A stretch of 64,000 nt of DNA from JAZDRH01 sp047470865 (GCF_047470865.1 NZ_JAZDRH010000017.1:1-64000), one strand, 5' to 3'; counted from the first letter of the stretch, positions 1 through 9,065 are shown. Made by a program: numbers and translations. The notes: generated by a model from the letters alone, not told the origin.

Positions 1-79
1 CTATTACAATGAGGGTGATGTGTTTCCCGATAAAAAACATTTATGAAAGAAGATACAGTGATACCTTTGAATCTATGTA
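1..79 (+). CDS. Possible 3' end of an upstream CDS (partial)
   Basis: The frame starting at base 3 is open from the window edge to a TAA at 77-79, which sits directly on the ribosome-binding site of the next gene (GGAG at 81-84). A second frame (from base 2) is open to a TGA at 44-46 and reads more like protein (..NEGDVFPDKKHL). The two meet at an A6 run (32-37), so a frameshift is possible. Too short to identify; the placement just before a small gene would suit a toxin tail followed by an immunity gene, but that is only inference. Confidence 0.25.
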
Positions 80-91
80 AGGAGATATGAA

Positions 92-479
92 ATGGTTTGC
101 ACGAGTTTTAATGAATCTGAATATAAAAAGTCAAAGAAATTCTTGATATGTACTTTGACGGAGAAAATAGAGTAATAGATGCAGTGGGTTATATGGAAAA
201 TGGAGCAGGTCGTTTTGCTGATCCTAGTTCATTTAAAGCAGTTAGGGGGTTCTTATATGGTGGACTTACTAATAGTGAAAAAGAAGAGTATAGCGTAACT
301 GATTTTAAAAAAGTTACTAATTATAAACTTCGTGCGGGGAGTATACTTTTAAGCAGATTTTAGAAAGTGCTGGAGTGAAAACTAAGCCAATGCCTGAACT
401 AGGGCTGTCTCAGTATGATTTTGATGATGGTAAAGGAGGCTATATTTCTAGAACTTTTATCGAAGGATCAACAAGCTGA
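92..479 (+). pseudogene. Small unrecognised gene with two frameshifts
   Basis: A start ATG at 92 follows a strong AAGGAG site. The frame from 92 begins MVCTSFNESEYKK and should continue in another frame as VKEILDMYFDGENRVIDAVG, which needs one extra A in the A5 run at 125-129. That frame stops at 361-363, while a third frame, entered by adding one G to the G4 run at 336-339, reads EYTFKQILESAGVKTKPMPE and ends at TGA 477-479. Restored, the protein would be about 129 residues, soluble and acidic. I do not recognise the family. Both breaks are one-base losses in homopolymers, so decay or assembly error are both possible. Confidence 0.5.
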
Positions 480-511
480 TAAAGTCAGGCCTTATCATTT
501 TTATTTTCTAC

Positions 512-739
512 CTATTTTGTAAAAAAAATAATTTTATTGTTTGCAAGAGTGCTGTCTATCTGTTCACTGTATAAAGATAGGTTTTTATAAGCTCGAGAGA
601 TAGTGAATTTTTTACTATGGTCATCTGGGTAAAGTGGAGCGAGAATAAAATATCCTAAACGAAGTAGAATGCCTAGAGTGATAACGCGTAATATTATTTT
701 TAAGCTATTGCTTGATGAATGATAAAAGTTAATTGACAT
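512..739 (-). CDS. Small putative membrane protein, 75 aa
   Basis: The predicted protein has a short polar N-terminus, one hydrophobic segment at about residues 13-35 (LKIILRVITLGILLRLGYFI) and a charged C-terminal tail ending in KIIFFTK. No family is recognised. The gene lies opposite the decayed gene to its left and 195 bp from the divergent TPM-domain gene, in AT-rich DNA. It could be a fragment or a chance frame; the clear membrane segment followed by a hydrophilic tail is the only support. Confidence 0.35.
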   Translation of the reverse strand: MSINFYHSSSNSLKIILRVITLGILLRLGYFILAPLYPDDHSKKFTISRAYKNLSLYSEQIDSTLANNKIIFFTK

Positions 740-934
740 ATTTTTCGCAGGTAATGTTACATGAATTGTATGTTTAATTTTTGATTGATGTTGTAAAAAT
801 GCTAACTACGAAAAAGTGGTAGGTGAGGGTGTTAAGGTATTTGTTAGCTGGGGGTGTTAAGGCGCAAGATAATATTTTATAAAAACCTAAAATAAGTTAT
901 AACAGCCTTTCACTTGTGTAAAAGAAGCTTGATT

Positions 935-2047
935 ATGCACCGTTGGTATTTAATAAGCACAGTATTGCTTTTCTGTCTATGCCCTTGGTTAAGCGTTAAC
1001 GCACAGCCGAACAACGCCAGTATTGAAGCCGTTGTTGATCGGGCAGGAGTGCTTTCTGCCGAGCAAAAAACACAGCTTAAACTTAAATTATTGGCGTTAT
1101 TTAATAAAAGCAAAGTGCAGCTAGCTATACTTATTGTGAAGGGTGATGTGCAGACTGAAACAGCACCTTCGTTTGATTTTCAGCCACATGGCAGCATTAA
1201 TGATGCTTCAGCAAAAGCAGTTATACTGCTTTCAAGTGAAACTAAACAAATACGTTGGCTGAGCGATGCAGCCTTTGATCAGAAGCTCGCTAGAGAAGAA
1301 CAACGGCGTATTAATAGACTGATCGAGTATCAGCTTGAGCAGGGGAATTATTTTAAAGCGCTTGACGAAGCTATTGATCAGGTTTCAGCGCCCATTTTAG
1401 GTGCATCATTTAAGCGTCAACTTGCAGATGCGTCAGATTGGATGCTGACCTATATAGCTATGCTTCTACTCTGGATTGGGCTAAGTTTAGGCATTGCGTG
1501 GCAGGCATACCAACGACAAAAGAATTTTATGCATAACTTGCCGCAACTATCGCTAGCAACACAAATAGAAATTGGCATTTACCTAACCACCGAAGCAGGT
1601 TTCCCCAATATTAATCCTCAACCTAAAGCGCGTTTGTTGTACGAAGCTGAACAAATGCCACAAGAGCAGCTCGCCGCTTTAGCGCGTGATTTAATTAGAC
1701 GTCATTATGCGGCAGAGAAAAGCTTTAGTTATAGCCATGCACCTTGGTTGCTTAGCTTATTTTCTGGATTGACAGCCTTTGTCCTGCTGGTATTAGGCTT
1801 GGCCTATTGGCTTAAAGAAAATCCCTTTAGTATTTTTCTAGTGACATGGGCGCCATTTTTTTTGTTTTCAGCCGCTTTATATTATTACGGGCGCGCCTCT
1901 GTTCATCAGCGTTTTGAGCCTCGAATAGAAGATGCTTACTTGTTGCTGTTGGGTAAAGATTCACAAGCCATAGACGAAATCAGTAAACGAAATAGATTTA
2001 CAGCGCCCATGCGCCCAGAAAAATTTAATGAAATAGATAACAACTAG
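935..2047 (+). CDS. Exported TPM-domain membrane protein
   Basis: A 370-residue protein with an N-terminal signal-like hydrophobic segment, then a TPM-type domain (about residues 27-150; VDRAGVLSAEQKTQLKLKL, then QLAILIVKG, followed by the helical part with KLAREEQRRINRLIEYQLEQ). TPM domains, as in YgcG-like proteins, usually sit on the periplasmic side and take part in envelope functions. Two further hydrophobic regions follow (about 165-190 and a pair at about 270-325), so the C-terminal half is membrane-embedded. ATG 935 is preferred over the in-frame TTG at 914 because it begins the signal segment. Specific role unknown. Confidence 0.65.
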   Translation: MHRWYLISTVLLFCLCPWLSVNAQPNNASIEAVVDRAGVLSAEQKTQLKLKLLALFNKSKVQLAILIVKGDVQTETAPSFDFQPHGSINDASAKAVILLSSETKQIRWLSDAAFDQKLAREEQRRINRLIEYQLEQGNYFKALDEAIDQVSAPILGASFKRQLADASDWMLTYIAMLLLWIGLSLGIAWQAYQRQKNFMHNLPQLSLATQIEIGIYLTTEAGFPNINPQPKARLLYEAEQMPQEQLAALARDLIRRHYAAEKSFSYSHAPWLLSLFSGLTAFVLLVLGLAYWLKENPFSIFLVTWAPFFLFSAALYYYGRASVHQRFEPRIEDAYLLLLGKDSQAIDEISKRNRFTAPMRPEKFNEIDNN

Positions 2048-2279
2048 CTGTTCATCAATTTGCTTAATAGCCACTAAGTGGTAGGGTATAGCGCAAAGCT
2101 GATTTATCCTGCCATTTGTTAAGTAATAGGGTGATCTCTCTTATTGCTACAGTTATAGATACATTCCCTCTATAGTCGAGCAGGCTATAACGCTATATAA
2201 TCTCTTTCTTTTTTGAGACGTTTGTGCCTTTACGCGCGGCGTCAGTTTAATTCGAATTATTCGGGAAGCGAACGCCATT

Positions 2280-4055
2280 ATGATGCGCAGCCACTATTGC
2301 GGCCAGTTGAACGAAAGCCTTGACGGACAAGAAGTTACCTTGTGCGGTTGGGTCCATCGCCGCAGGGACCACGGCGGAGTAATCTTCTTAGATATCCGTG
2401 ACCGTGAAGGTTTAGCCCAAGTTGTATTTGATCCAGATCGTGTTGATACCTTTACGAAGGCGGACCGAGTACGTAGCGAATATGTAGTTAAAGTGGTAGG
2501 TCGTGTCCGCCCGCGTCCTGCTGGTGCTGTTAATGCCAATATGGCAAGCGGTGCAATTGAAGTGTTAGGTTTAGAATTAGAAGTCATAAACCAAGCAGAT
2601 ACACCGCCATTCCCACTGGACGAGTATTCTGATGTAGGCGAAGAAACTCGTCTACGTTACCGTTTTCTCGACTTGCGCCGCCCAGAAATGGCGGAAAAGC
2701 TAAAACTACGCTCACGTATTACCAGTAGCATCCGTCGTTATTTGGATGAAAATGGTTTCTTAGACGTAGAAACGCCAATTCTAACCCGTGCTACACCAGA
2801 AGGTGCGCGTGACTACCTTGTACCAAGTCGTACGCATGCAGGTAGCTTCTTTGCATTGCCACAATCCCCACAATTGTTTAAACAATTGTTAATGGTGTCG
2901 GGCTTTGACCGTTACTATCAAATCGCTAAGTGCTTCCGTGATGAAGACTTACGTGCTGATCGTCAACCTGAATTTACTCAGATTGACATCGAAACTAGCT
3001 TTATGGATGAAGCGGATATCATGGGAATGACAGAAACCATGATCCGCAATCTATTTAAAGAAGTATTAGATTTAGAGTTAGGCGATTTCCCTCATATGAG
3101 CTATGCGGAGGCTATGCGTCGTTATGGTTCAGATAAGCCTGACTTGCGTATTCCACTAGAATTGGTTGATATTGAAGATCAGCTAAAAGAAGTGGATTTT
3201 AAAGTATTCAGCGGCCCTGCAAACGACCCTAAAGGTCGTGTGGCGGCGCTGCGTGTACCTAACGCAGCTAACATGCCACGTAAGCAAATTGACGACTACA
3301 CCAAGTATGTCGCTAACTTTGGCGCTAAAGGCTTAGCCTACATTAAAGTTAACGAGCGTGCTAAAGGCGTAGAAGGCCTGCAATCGCCAATCGTTAAATT
3401 TATTCCTGAAGAAAACCTCAATGTGATTTTAGATCGTGTTGGTGCTGTTGATGGTGACATCGTATTCTTTGGTGCAGATAAAGCCAAAATTGTGACTGAC
3501 GCTCTCGGTGCTTTACGAATTCGAGTAGGTCATGACCTTGAGCTGCTAACGCATCAATGGGCGCCAATGTGGGTGGTGGACTTCCCAATGTTTGAAGAAA
3601 ACGATGACGGCTCATTAAGTGCCTTACACCATCCGTTTACTTCACCAAAAGCAACGCCTGATGAATTACGTGCAACACCTGCTAAAGTGCTTTCTCGTGC
3701 TTATGATATGGTGCTCAACGGTACTGAATTAGGCGGTGGCTCTATCCGTATCCATAATCGTCAAATGCAACAAGCCGTATTTGATGTGTTGGGCATTAGC
3801 GAAGAAGAACAAAAAGAGAAATTTGGCTTCTTATTAGACGCGTTGAAGTTCGGTGCTCCGCCTCATGGTGGTCTTGCATTCGGTCTGGACCGTTTAGTCA
3901 TGCTAATGACAGGTGCGCAGTCTATTCGTGAAGTAATTGCTTTCCCGAAAACACAAAGTGCAATGTGTGTTATGACTCAAGCACCTGGTGCGGTAGATAA
4001 CAAGGCACTGCGCGAATTGCATATTCGTTTGCGTGAAACGCAAAAAGCTGAATAA
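2280..4055 (+). CDS. aspS: Aspartate--tRNA ligase (class II)
   Basis: Charges tRNA-Asp with aspartate in the cytoplasm. The 591-residue length and the start MMRSHYCGQLN match Pseudomonas-type bacterial AspRS. The N-terminal OB-fold anticodon domain contains GWVHRRRDHGGVIFLDIRD; the class II core has FRDEDLRADRQPEFTQID (motif 2 region), the bacterial GAD insertion about 290-420, and motif 3 GLAFGLDRL near the C-terminus. Residues His31 and Gly82 are the pair reported in the non-discriminating P. aeruginosa enzyme, so this one may also form Asp-tRNA-Asn for amidation. Two adjacent ATG codons (2280, 2283) make the exact start uncertain by one residue. A terminator follows. Confidence 0.97.
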   Translation: MMRSHYCGQLNESLDGQEVTLCGWVHRRRDHGGVIFLDIRDREGLAQVVFDPDRVDTFTKADRVRSEYVVKVVGRVRPRPAGAVNANMASGAIEVLGLELEVINQADTPPFPLDEYSDVGEETRLRYRFLDLRRPEMAEKLKLRSRITSSIRRYLDENGFLDVETPILTRATPEGARDYLVPSRTHAGSFFALPQSPQLFKQLLMVSGFDRYYQIAKCFRDEDLRADRQPEFTQIDIETSFMDEADIMGMTETMIRNLFKEVLDLELGDFPHMSYAEAMRRYGSDKPDLRIPLELVDIEDQLKEVDFKVFSGPANDPKGRVAALRVPNAANMPRKQIDDYTKYVANFGAKGLAYIKVNERAKGVEGLQSPIVKFIPEENLNVILDRVGAVDGDIVFFGADKAKIVTDALGALRIRVGHDLELLTHQWAPMWVVDFPMFEENDDGSLSALHHPFTSPKATPDELRATPAKVLSRAYDMVLNGTELGGGSIRIHNRQMQQAVFDVLGISEEEQKEKFGFLLDALKFGAPPHGGLAFGLDRLVMLMTGAQSIREVIAFPKTQSAMCVMTQAPGAVDNKALRELHIRLRETQKAE

Positions 4056-4064
4056 GCAATACGT

Positions 4065-4092
4065 AAAAGAGGTGCCTAGGTGCACCTCTTTT
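4065..4092 (+). terminator. Rho-independent terminator after aspS
   Basis: A perfect 11-bp stem (AAAAGAGGTGC / GCACCTCTTTT) with a 6-nt loop ends in a short T run just downstream of the aspS stop codon. It separates aspS from yebC. Confidence 0.85.
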
Positions 4093-4140
4093 GTCTGTGT
4101 TAGAAAAATGTGTCAAATTTGAGAAAAACAGGAGCCGTTC

Positions 4141-4884
4141 ATGGCAGGTCATTCTAAATGGGCCAACATTAAGCACCGAAAGGAGCGTCAAGATGCCAAA
4201 CGCGGAAAAATCTTTACCAAGATTATCCGTGAACTAACCGTAGCAGCCAAACATGGTGGCGGTATTCCTGCAGACAACCCTCGTTTACGTCTAGCAGTGG
4301 ATAAAGCGTTAGGCGCTAATATGTCTCGCGACACTATTGATCGCGCTATTGCGCGTGGTTGTGGTGCTGGTGATGGCGATAACGTAGAAGAATTAGTGTA
4401 TGAAGGTTATGGTCCAAATGGCGTAGCTATTATGTTAGAAGCTATGACGGATAACCGTAATCGTACTGCTGCCGAAGTGCGTCATGCCTTTAGCAAACAC
4501 GGTGGTAACCTAGGTACTGATGGTTCAGTAGCCTATCTGTTTGAGAAAAAAGGACAGATTATTTTTGCAGCAGGCTTAGATGAAGAAGCTGTAATGGAGG
4601 TCGCGCTAGAAGCAGGTGCCGATGACATCCTAGTTAATGATGATGGCTCAATTGAAGTACTAACATCATTCACTGACTTTATTGCAGTTGAAGATGCATT
4701 AACCGCTGCTGGCTTTAAACATGAGCAAGCTGAAATTACTATGATTCCAACCACAACGGCTGATTTAGACTTAGAAGGCGCACAAAAAATTATGCGCTTA
4801 ATTGATGCTTTAGAGGATTTAGACGACGTACAAAACGTCTATTCTAATGCAGAGATTGCTGATGAAATCATGGAACAGCTATAA
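4141..4884 (+). CDS. yebC: YebC/TACO1-family protein
   Basis: A 247-residue member of the YebC/PmpR family, known as a DNA-binding regulator in some bacteria and, more recently, as a factor that helps ribosomes through proline-rich stretches. The N-terminus MAGHSKWANIKHRKERQDAK, the helical first domain with KIIRELTVAAKHGG, and the motif GYGPNGVAIMLEAMTDNRNR are diagnostic; length is normal. An AGGAG site lies before ATG 4141. It sits immediately upstream of ruvC (with the DUF3079 gene between), the usual arrangement in Pseudomonas. Confidence 0.95.
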   Translation: MAGHSKWANIKHRKERQDAKRGKIFTKIIRELTVAAKHGGGIPADNPRLRLAVDKALGANMSRDTIDRAIARGCGAGDGDNVEELVYEGYGPNGVAIMLEAMTDNRNRTAAEVRHAFSKHGGNLGTDGSVAYLFEKKGQIIFAAGLDEEAVMEVALEAGADDILVNDDGSIEVLTSFTDFIAVEDALTAAGFKHEQAEITMIPTTTADLDLEGAQKIMRLIDALEDLDDVQNVYSNAEIADEIMEQL

Positions 4885-4941
4885 GTTAACAACAGACTAG
4901 CCCATTGCTTGTTATCATGGTTTAGCAATAGCAAACATGAG

Positions 4942-4970
4942 AAGGTCTTAGTGCAAAGCTAAGACCTTTT
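4942..4970 (+). terminator. Rho-independent terminator after yebC
   Basis: A 10-bp stem (AAGGTCTTAG / CTAAGACCTT) with a 7-nt loop and a T4 tail lies between yebC and the DUF3079 gene, whose start is only about 10 bp further on. It may act as an attenuator between yebC and the downstream ruv genes. Confidence 0.7.
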
Positions 4971-4980
4971 AGCAGGTGAG

Positions 4981-5184
4981 ATGATGGCAACCAAAAAAAT
5001 GCGTTTCCCGAAATTTCCCAAACATCCTGAACGTCTTTGTTGGGGTTGTGAGAAGTTTTGTCCAGCCAATGCTATGGAGTGCGGTAATGGGCAAGATAGA
5101 GCACAGCATCCAATAGAAATGTTTGGTGAGGACTGGGTAGACTCGCTCACTGAAGAAGAACTTAAAAAAATTGACTTTGTCTAA
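4981..5184 (+). CDS. DUF3079-family small protein
   Basis: A 67-residue (66 from the second ATG) cysteine-containing protein with PKHPERLCWGCEKFCPANAM, ECGNGQDRAQHPIEMFGEDW and an acidic tail. The CWGC...C...C arrangement could bind a metal. This matches the DUF3079 family, of unknown function. It ends 28 bp before ruvC and reads in the same direction, so it is probably cotranscribed with the ruv genes. The start is either of two adjacent ATG codons, preceded by AGGTGAG. Confidence 0.8.
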   Translation: MMATKKMRFPKFPKHPERLCWGCEKFCPANAMECGNGQDRAQHPIEMFGEDWVDSLTEEELKKIDFV

Positions 5185-5212
5185 ATGGTTTAGACAGTGG
5201 TAAGGAATATTC

Positions 5213-5737
5213 ATGGCCATAATTTTAGGTATCGATCCAGGATCGCGCATTACAGGTTATGGCGTTGTACGAGATACAGGGCGGGGTTGTGAGTATGTCG
5301 CTTCAGGTTGTATTCGTACGGGCTCAGGTGAATTGGCTGAGCGTTTAAAAGCAGTGTTCACAGGTGTGCAGCAGATAGTGGAAAACTATCAACCAACTAC
5401 TATGGGGATTGAACAGGTATTTATGGCAAAAAATGCCGATTCAGCCTTAAAGTTAGGGCAAGCACGAGGCAGTGCTATTGTGGCTGCGTCATTGCTAGGC
5501 GTTGAGGTTTCAGAGTACAGTGCAACCCAAGTCAAATCAGCCGTTGCCGGTACAGGCCGCGCGGCTAAAGAACAAGTGCAAATGATGGTCATGCATTTGC
5601 TTAAATTAACGCAAAAACCACAAATAGACGCTTCAGATGCGTTAGCTATTGCTTTGTGCCATGCTCATCATCGGCAAACACTCTTGCCTCATGGTTTAGC
5701 TAAAGCAAAAGGGCGTAATGGGCGCTTGCGTTTATAA
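5213..5737 (+). CDS. ruvC: Holliday junction resolvase RuvC
   Basis: Endonuclease that cuts Holliday junctions symmetrically in recombinational repair, working with RuvAB. The protein is 174 residues, normal for the family. The RNase H-like active site is visible: ILGIDPGSRITGYG (first Asp), GIEQVFMAKN (Glu), and the C-terminal DASDALAIALCHAHH. AAGGAAT precedes the ATG. It heads the ruvC-ruvA-ruvB block and is 15 bp from ruvA. Confidence 0.97.
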   Translation: MAIILGIDPGSRITGYGVVRDTGRGCEYVASGCIRTGSGELAERLKAVFTGVQQIVENYQPTTMGIEQVFMAKNADSALKLGQARGSAIVAASLLGVEVSEYSATQVKSAVAGTGRAAKEQVQMMVMHLLKLTQKPQIDASDALAIALCHAHHRQTLLPHGLAKAKGRNGRLRL

Positions 5738-5752
5738 CAACGGAGAACAGCA

Positions 5753-6358
5753 GTGATTGGACGTTTACGCGGAATATTAGTTGAAAAGCAACCTCCGTTT
5801 ATTATTGTGGATGTTAGTGGTATCGGTTATGAGCTAGAAGTGCCCATGACGACCTTGTACCAATTGCCTGAAATTAATCAAGAAATAATTATTCATACGC
5901 ATCTTGTTGTACGTGAAGATGCGCAATTGCTCTATGGCTTTTATGCTAAGCGTGAGCGCGAATTTTTTCGCGAGTTGATTCGTTTAAATGGCGTAGGCCC
6001 TAAATTAGCTTTGGCGTTAATGTCAGGGCTAGAAGTTGATGAGATGATTCAGTGTATTCATGCTGAAGATACTAGTCGCTTAATGAAAGTACCGGGCGTT
6101 GGTAAGAAAACAGCAGAACGCTTATTAGTTGAATTGCGTGATCGCTTAAAAACGTGGGAACGTATCCCTTCTATTGCGCCTTTGGTAGCTGAAACGGCGC
6201 AAATTAGTATGCCTATGAGTGCTGAAAATGATGCGGTTAGCGCTTTAGTTAGCTTAGGTTTTAAACCTCAGGAAGCGAGCAAGGCTGTCAGTGCCATTTT
6301 TGAGGAAGGCTTAACCAGTGAAGAACTGATCCGTCGCGCATTGAAAGGAATGGCGTAG
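5753..6358 (+). CDS. ruvA: Holliday junction helicase subunit RuvA
   Basis: Forms the tetramer that holds the four-way junction while RuvB drives branch migration. The 201-residue protein shows the OB-fold N-terminus (MIGRLRGILVEKQPPFIIVDV), helix-hairpin-helix motifs (LNGVGPKLALALMSGL and VPGVGKKTAERLLVELRD) and the C-terminal UBA-like domain that contacts RuvB (ALVSLGFKPQEASKAV). The start is GTG 5753, preceded by ACGGAG. It abuts ruvB: the stop codon ends at the base before the ruvB ATG. Confidence 0.97.
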   Translation: MIGRLRGILVEKQPPFIIVDVSGIGYELEVPMTTLYQLPEINQEIIIHTHLVVREDAQLLYGFYAKREREFFRELIRLNGVGPKLALALMSGLEVDEMIQCIHAEDTSRLMKVPGVGKKTAERLLVELRDRLKTWERIPSIAPLVAETAQISMPMSAENDAVSALVSLGFKPQEASKAVSAIFEEGLTSEELIRRALKGMA

Positions 6359-7411
6359 ATGATTGAAGAAGATCGCCTAATCAGCGGTAGCGCCAAAGAG
6401 CGCGAAGAGCAGTTTGACCGCGCCATTCGCCCGCTTAGTCTTAATGAATATATTGGTCAGCCCATTGTACGTGAGCAAATGGCGTTATTTATTGAGGCAG
6501 CTAAGCATCGTGCAGAAGCTTTAGATCATACCCTGATTTTTGGTCCGCCTGGTTTAGGTAAAACAACCTTAGCTAACATTATTGCTTATGAAATGGGTGT
6601 TTCCCTAAAAAGCACTTCAGGGCCAGTATTAGAACGGGCAGGCGACTTAGCGGCGCTTTTAACCAACCTAGAAGAAGGTGATGTGCTATTTATTGATGAG
6701 ATTCATCGTTTGCCGCCTGTGGTGGAAGAAGTGTTGTATCCAGCAATGGAAGACTTTCAGCTCGATATCATGATAGGTGAAGGGCCAGCAGCGCGATCTA
6801 TCAAGCTGGATTTGCCGCCTTTTACCTTAGTGGGTGCTACAACACGCGCTGGCATGCTGACAAACCCATTGCGTGATCGTTTTGGGATAGTACAACGCCT
6901 TGAATTTTATAATATAGAAGACCTCTCCAGTATTGTGGCGCGCTCTGCTGCTATTTTGCATATGCCTATTGATGCACAAGGTGCCTTTGAAATAGCTCGC
7001 CGCTCACGTGGCACGCCGCGTATTGCCAACCGATTATTACGTCGAGTTCGAGACTACGCACAGGTGCGTAGCGATGGGCGTATTAGCCAAGACGTAGCAG
7101 ATAAAGCGCTTAATTTATTGAATATTGATGCTTATGGGTTTGATCATCAAGATCGGCGCTTGCTATTGGCAATGATTGAGAAATTTGATGGTGGTCCTGT
7201 GGGCGTCGATAGTTTAGCAGCGGCTATTAGCGAAGAGCGCCACACAATTGAAGATGTGTTAGAGCCATATCTCATTCAACAAGGGTATATTATGCGCACT
7301 CCACGAGGGCGAGTGGTAACCCGTCATGCGTATCTGCATTTTGGAATTAATGCTCCTGATCGCTTAAATGATGAAACATTTTCACTTTTTGATGGTCAGC
7401 AAGGTTCATGA
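6359..7411 (+). CDS. ruvB: Holliday junction helicase ATPase RuvB
   Basis: AAA+ motor for branch migration. The 350-residue protein has Walker A (FGPPGLGKTTLANII), Walker B (VLFIDEIHRL), sensor 1 region (LVGATTRAGMLTNPLRDRFG) and the winged-helix C-terminus (EPYLIQQGYIMRTPRGRVVT). Coding begins immediately after the ruvA stop, so it is translated from the same message. All the hallmarks are intact. Confidence 0.98.
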   Translation: MIEEDRLISGSAKEREEQFDRAIRPLSLNEYIGQPIVREQMALFIEAAKHRAEALDHTLIFGPPGLGKTTLANIIAYEMGVSLKSTSGPVLERAGDLAALLTNLEEGDVLFIDEIHRLPPVVEEVLYPAMEDFQLDIMIGEGPAARSIKLDLPPFTLVGATTRAGMLTNPLRDRFGIVQRLEFYNIEDLSSIVARSAAILHMPIDAQGAFEIARRSRGTPRIANRLLRRVRDYAQVRSDGRISQDVADKALNLLNIDAYGFDHQDRRLLLAMIEKFDGGPVGVDSLAAAISEERHTIEDVLEPYLIQQGYIMRTPRGRVVTRHAYLHFGINAPDRLNDETFSLFDGQQGS

Positions 7412-7462
7412 AAAAAATATTTTGCTTACCCAATTGGCAAGAGAGCGGAGCAGCACTAAAGT

Positions 7463-7909
7463 ATGCGCGCCATGATGCAAAGAAATGAATTTGTCCACTC
7501 GCTAAGAGTGTATTACGAAGACACCGATGCAGGTGGCATAGTTTTCTACGTGAATTACTTAAAATTCATGGAACGAGCACGCACCGAACGTTTGCGGGCA
7601 ATGGGATATGCACAGTCACAGTTGGCGCAAGACAACTTGTTATTTGTAGTGCATAGCGCTCAAGCCCGTTATCACGCGCCTGCTCGGTTAGATGATGAAT
7701 TGCTGGTAAGTGCGCAGGTTACAGAATTGAAACGTGCAAGCCTTAAATTTACACAACAAGTGCATCGTAAAAGCGATGGCCAATTGTTGTGTGAAGGGCA
7801 GTTTCTAGTGGCCTGTGTACGTGCCGATACAATGAAGCCCCAGGCCATACCTGAGGCAATGCGCAACACCTTTAGTACAGATATGAATGAATCTGTTGTA
7901 GGAGAATAA
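7463..7909 (+). CDS. ybgC: Tol-Pal associated acyl-CoA thioesterase YbgC
   Basis: Hot-dog fold thioesterase that heads the tol-pal operon in most gammaproteobacteria. The 148-residue protein carries the YbgC signature VYYEDTDAGGIVFYVNYLKFMERARTE with the catalytic Asp in DTDAGG. The start at 7463 (MRAMMQRNEF) has GGAG 13 bp upstream; the internal ATG codons three residues later are alternatives. It ends 2 bp before tolQ. Confidence 0.95.
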   Translation: MRAMMQRNEFVHSLRVYYEDTDAGGIVFYVNYLKFMERARTERLRAMGYAQSQLAQDNLLFVVHSAQARYHAPARLDDELLVSAQVTELKRASLKFTQQVHRKSDGQLLCEGQFLVACVRADTMKPQAIPEAMRNTFSTDMNESVVGE

Positions 7910-7911
7910 GC

Positions 7912-8607
7912 GTGGAAAATACCGCTGCTGATCATATGTCAATGTGGAGCCTTATTAGCAATGCTAGCTTGCTAGTTCAATGTGTAATGCTAATTTTGGT
8001 AGCCGCTTCTGTTATTTCCTGGATTATTATTTTTCAGCGTACAGCTTTTATTGCTAAAGCACGGCGTAGCTTAAACGACTTTGAAGATCGTTTTTGGTCG
8101 GGTATTGATTTAGGTAAACTGTACCGCCAAACCACTAATGAGCCAAATCCAGCAAGCGGTGCTGAGCATATTTTCCGTGCTGGCTTTAAAGAATATACGC
8201 GTTTGCGTCAGCAGCAGGGTGCTGATGCCGGTGCGGTTATGGATGGTGTGGCACGTGCAATGCGTGTTGCTATTTCACGTGAAGAAGAAAAGCTAGAGCA
8301 AAAACTTCCTTTTTTGGCCACTGTGGGATCAACCAGCCCTTATGTCGGCTTGTTCGGTACAGTGTGGGGCATTATGAACTCCTTCCGTGGCTTGGCTCAG
8401 GTACAGCAAGCAACCTTGGCTACTGTTGCCCCCGGCATTGCTGAAGCCTTAATTGCCACTGCGATTGGTTTGTTTGCGGCCATTCCAGCGGTAGTTGCCT
8501 ATAACCGTTTTTCAGCACGTGGCGAAAACTTAATTGCTCGTTACTACACCTTTGCTGATGAATTCCAAGCGATTTTGCATCGTAAAGTGCACTCCTCAGA
8601 GGAGTAA
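7912..8607 (+). CDS. tolQ: Tol-Pal system proton channel subunit TolQ
   Basis: Inner-membrane ExbB-like subunit that, with TolR, converts the proton gradient into motion of TolA. The 231-residue protein has three membrane segments (about residues 15-38, 135-160 and 170-195) and the conserved stretch LPFLATVGSTSPYVGLFGTVWGIMNSF, and then ATVAPGIAEALIATAIGL. The start is GTG 7912 just after the ybgC stop; AGGAG lies upstream within the ybgC end. Confidence 0.97.
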   Translation: MENTAADHMSMWSLISNASLLVQCVMLILVAASVISWIIIFQRTAFIAKARRSLNDFEDRFWSGIDLGKLYRQTTNEPNPASGAEHIFRAGFKEYTRLRQQQGADAGAVMDGVARAMRVAISREEEKLEQKLPFLATVGSTSPYVGLFGTVWGIMNSFRGLAQVQQATLATVAPGIAEALIATAIGLFAAIPAVVAYNRFSARGENLIARYYTFADEFQAILHRKVHSSEE

Positions 8608-8612
8608 TTTTT

Positions 8613-9065
8613 GTGGCTAGAATTCGTAATCGCCGTAAGCCTGTAGCTGAGATGAACGTTGTACCCTACATCGACGTGATGCTGGTGTTATTGGTGATCT
8701 TTATGGTGACGGCGCCTATGTTAAATCAGGGCGTTAAAGTTGATTTGCCAAAAGTAAGTAGTGAAGTACTGCCCCAAGATAACAACTCATTGGTGTTGAC
8801 CATTTCTATCAAAGCCGACAAAACCTATTACTGGAATACAGGTAATGAGGTTGATGTAGAAACGGAGCAAGAACGCGCAGTAACTTTGGCAGATATGACA
8901 AAAGCGGCACAAGCTATTATTGGCGCTAATGGTGCACAAGGTAAGCCAGTGCAAGTCTATGTGCGAGCGGATAAAGCCGTAGATTACGGCACTGTTATGG
9001 CAGCAATGGGTGGCTTGCAACAAGCTGGTGTGGCAGATGTTGGTTTAATTACTGAGGCTCCTTAA
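8613..9065 (+). CDS. tolR: Tol-Pal system protein TolR
   Basis: ExbD-like partner of TolQ with one membrane span carrying the proton-path Asp (MNVVPYIDVMLVLLVIFMV) and a periplasmic domain. Length 150 residues. It starts at GTG 8613, five bases after tolQ (GAGGAG overlaps the tolQ end), and its TAA shares a base with the tolA ATG, which indicates tight coupling. Confidence 0.97.
   Translation: MARIRNRRKPVAEMNVVPYIDVMLVLLVIFMVTAPMLNQGVKVDLPKVSSEVLPQDNNSLVLTISIKADKTYYWNTGNEVDVETEQERAVTLADMTKAAQAIIGANGAQGKPVQVYVRADKAVDYGTVMAAMGGLQQAGVADVGLITEAP

Noticed and set aside
7408..7488. A 26-codon frame overlapping the ruvB stop
   Set aside because: It runs into ybgC in another frame and has no recognisable features.
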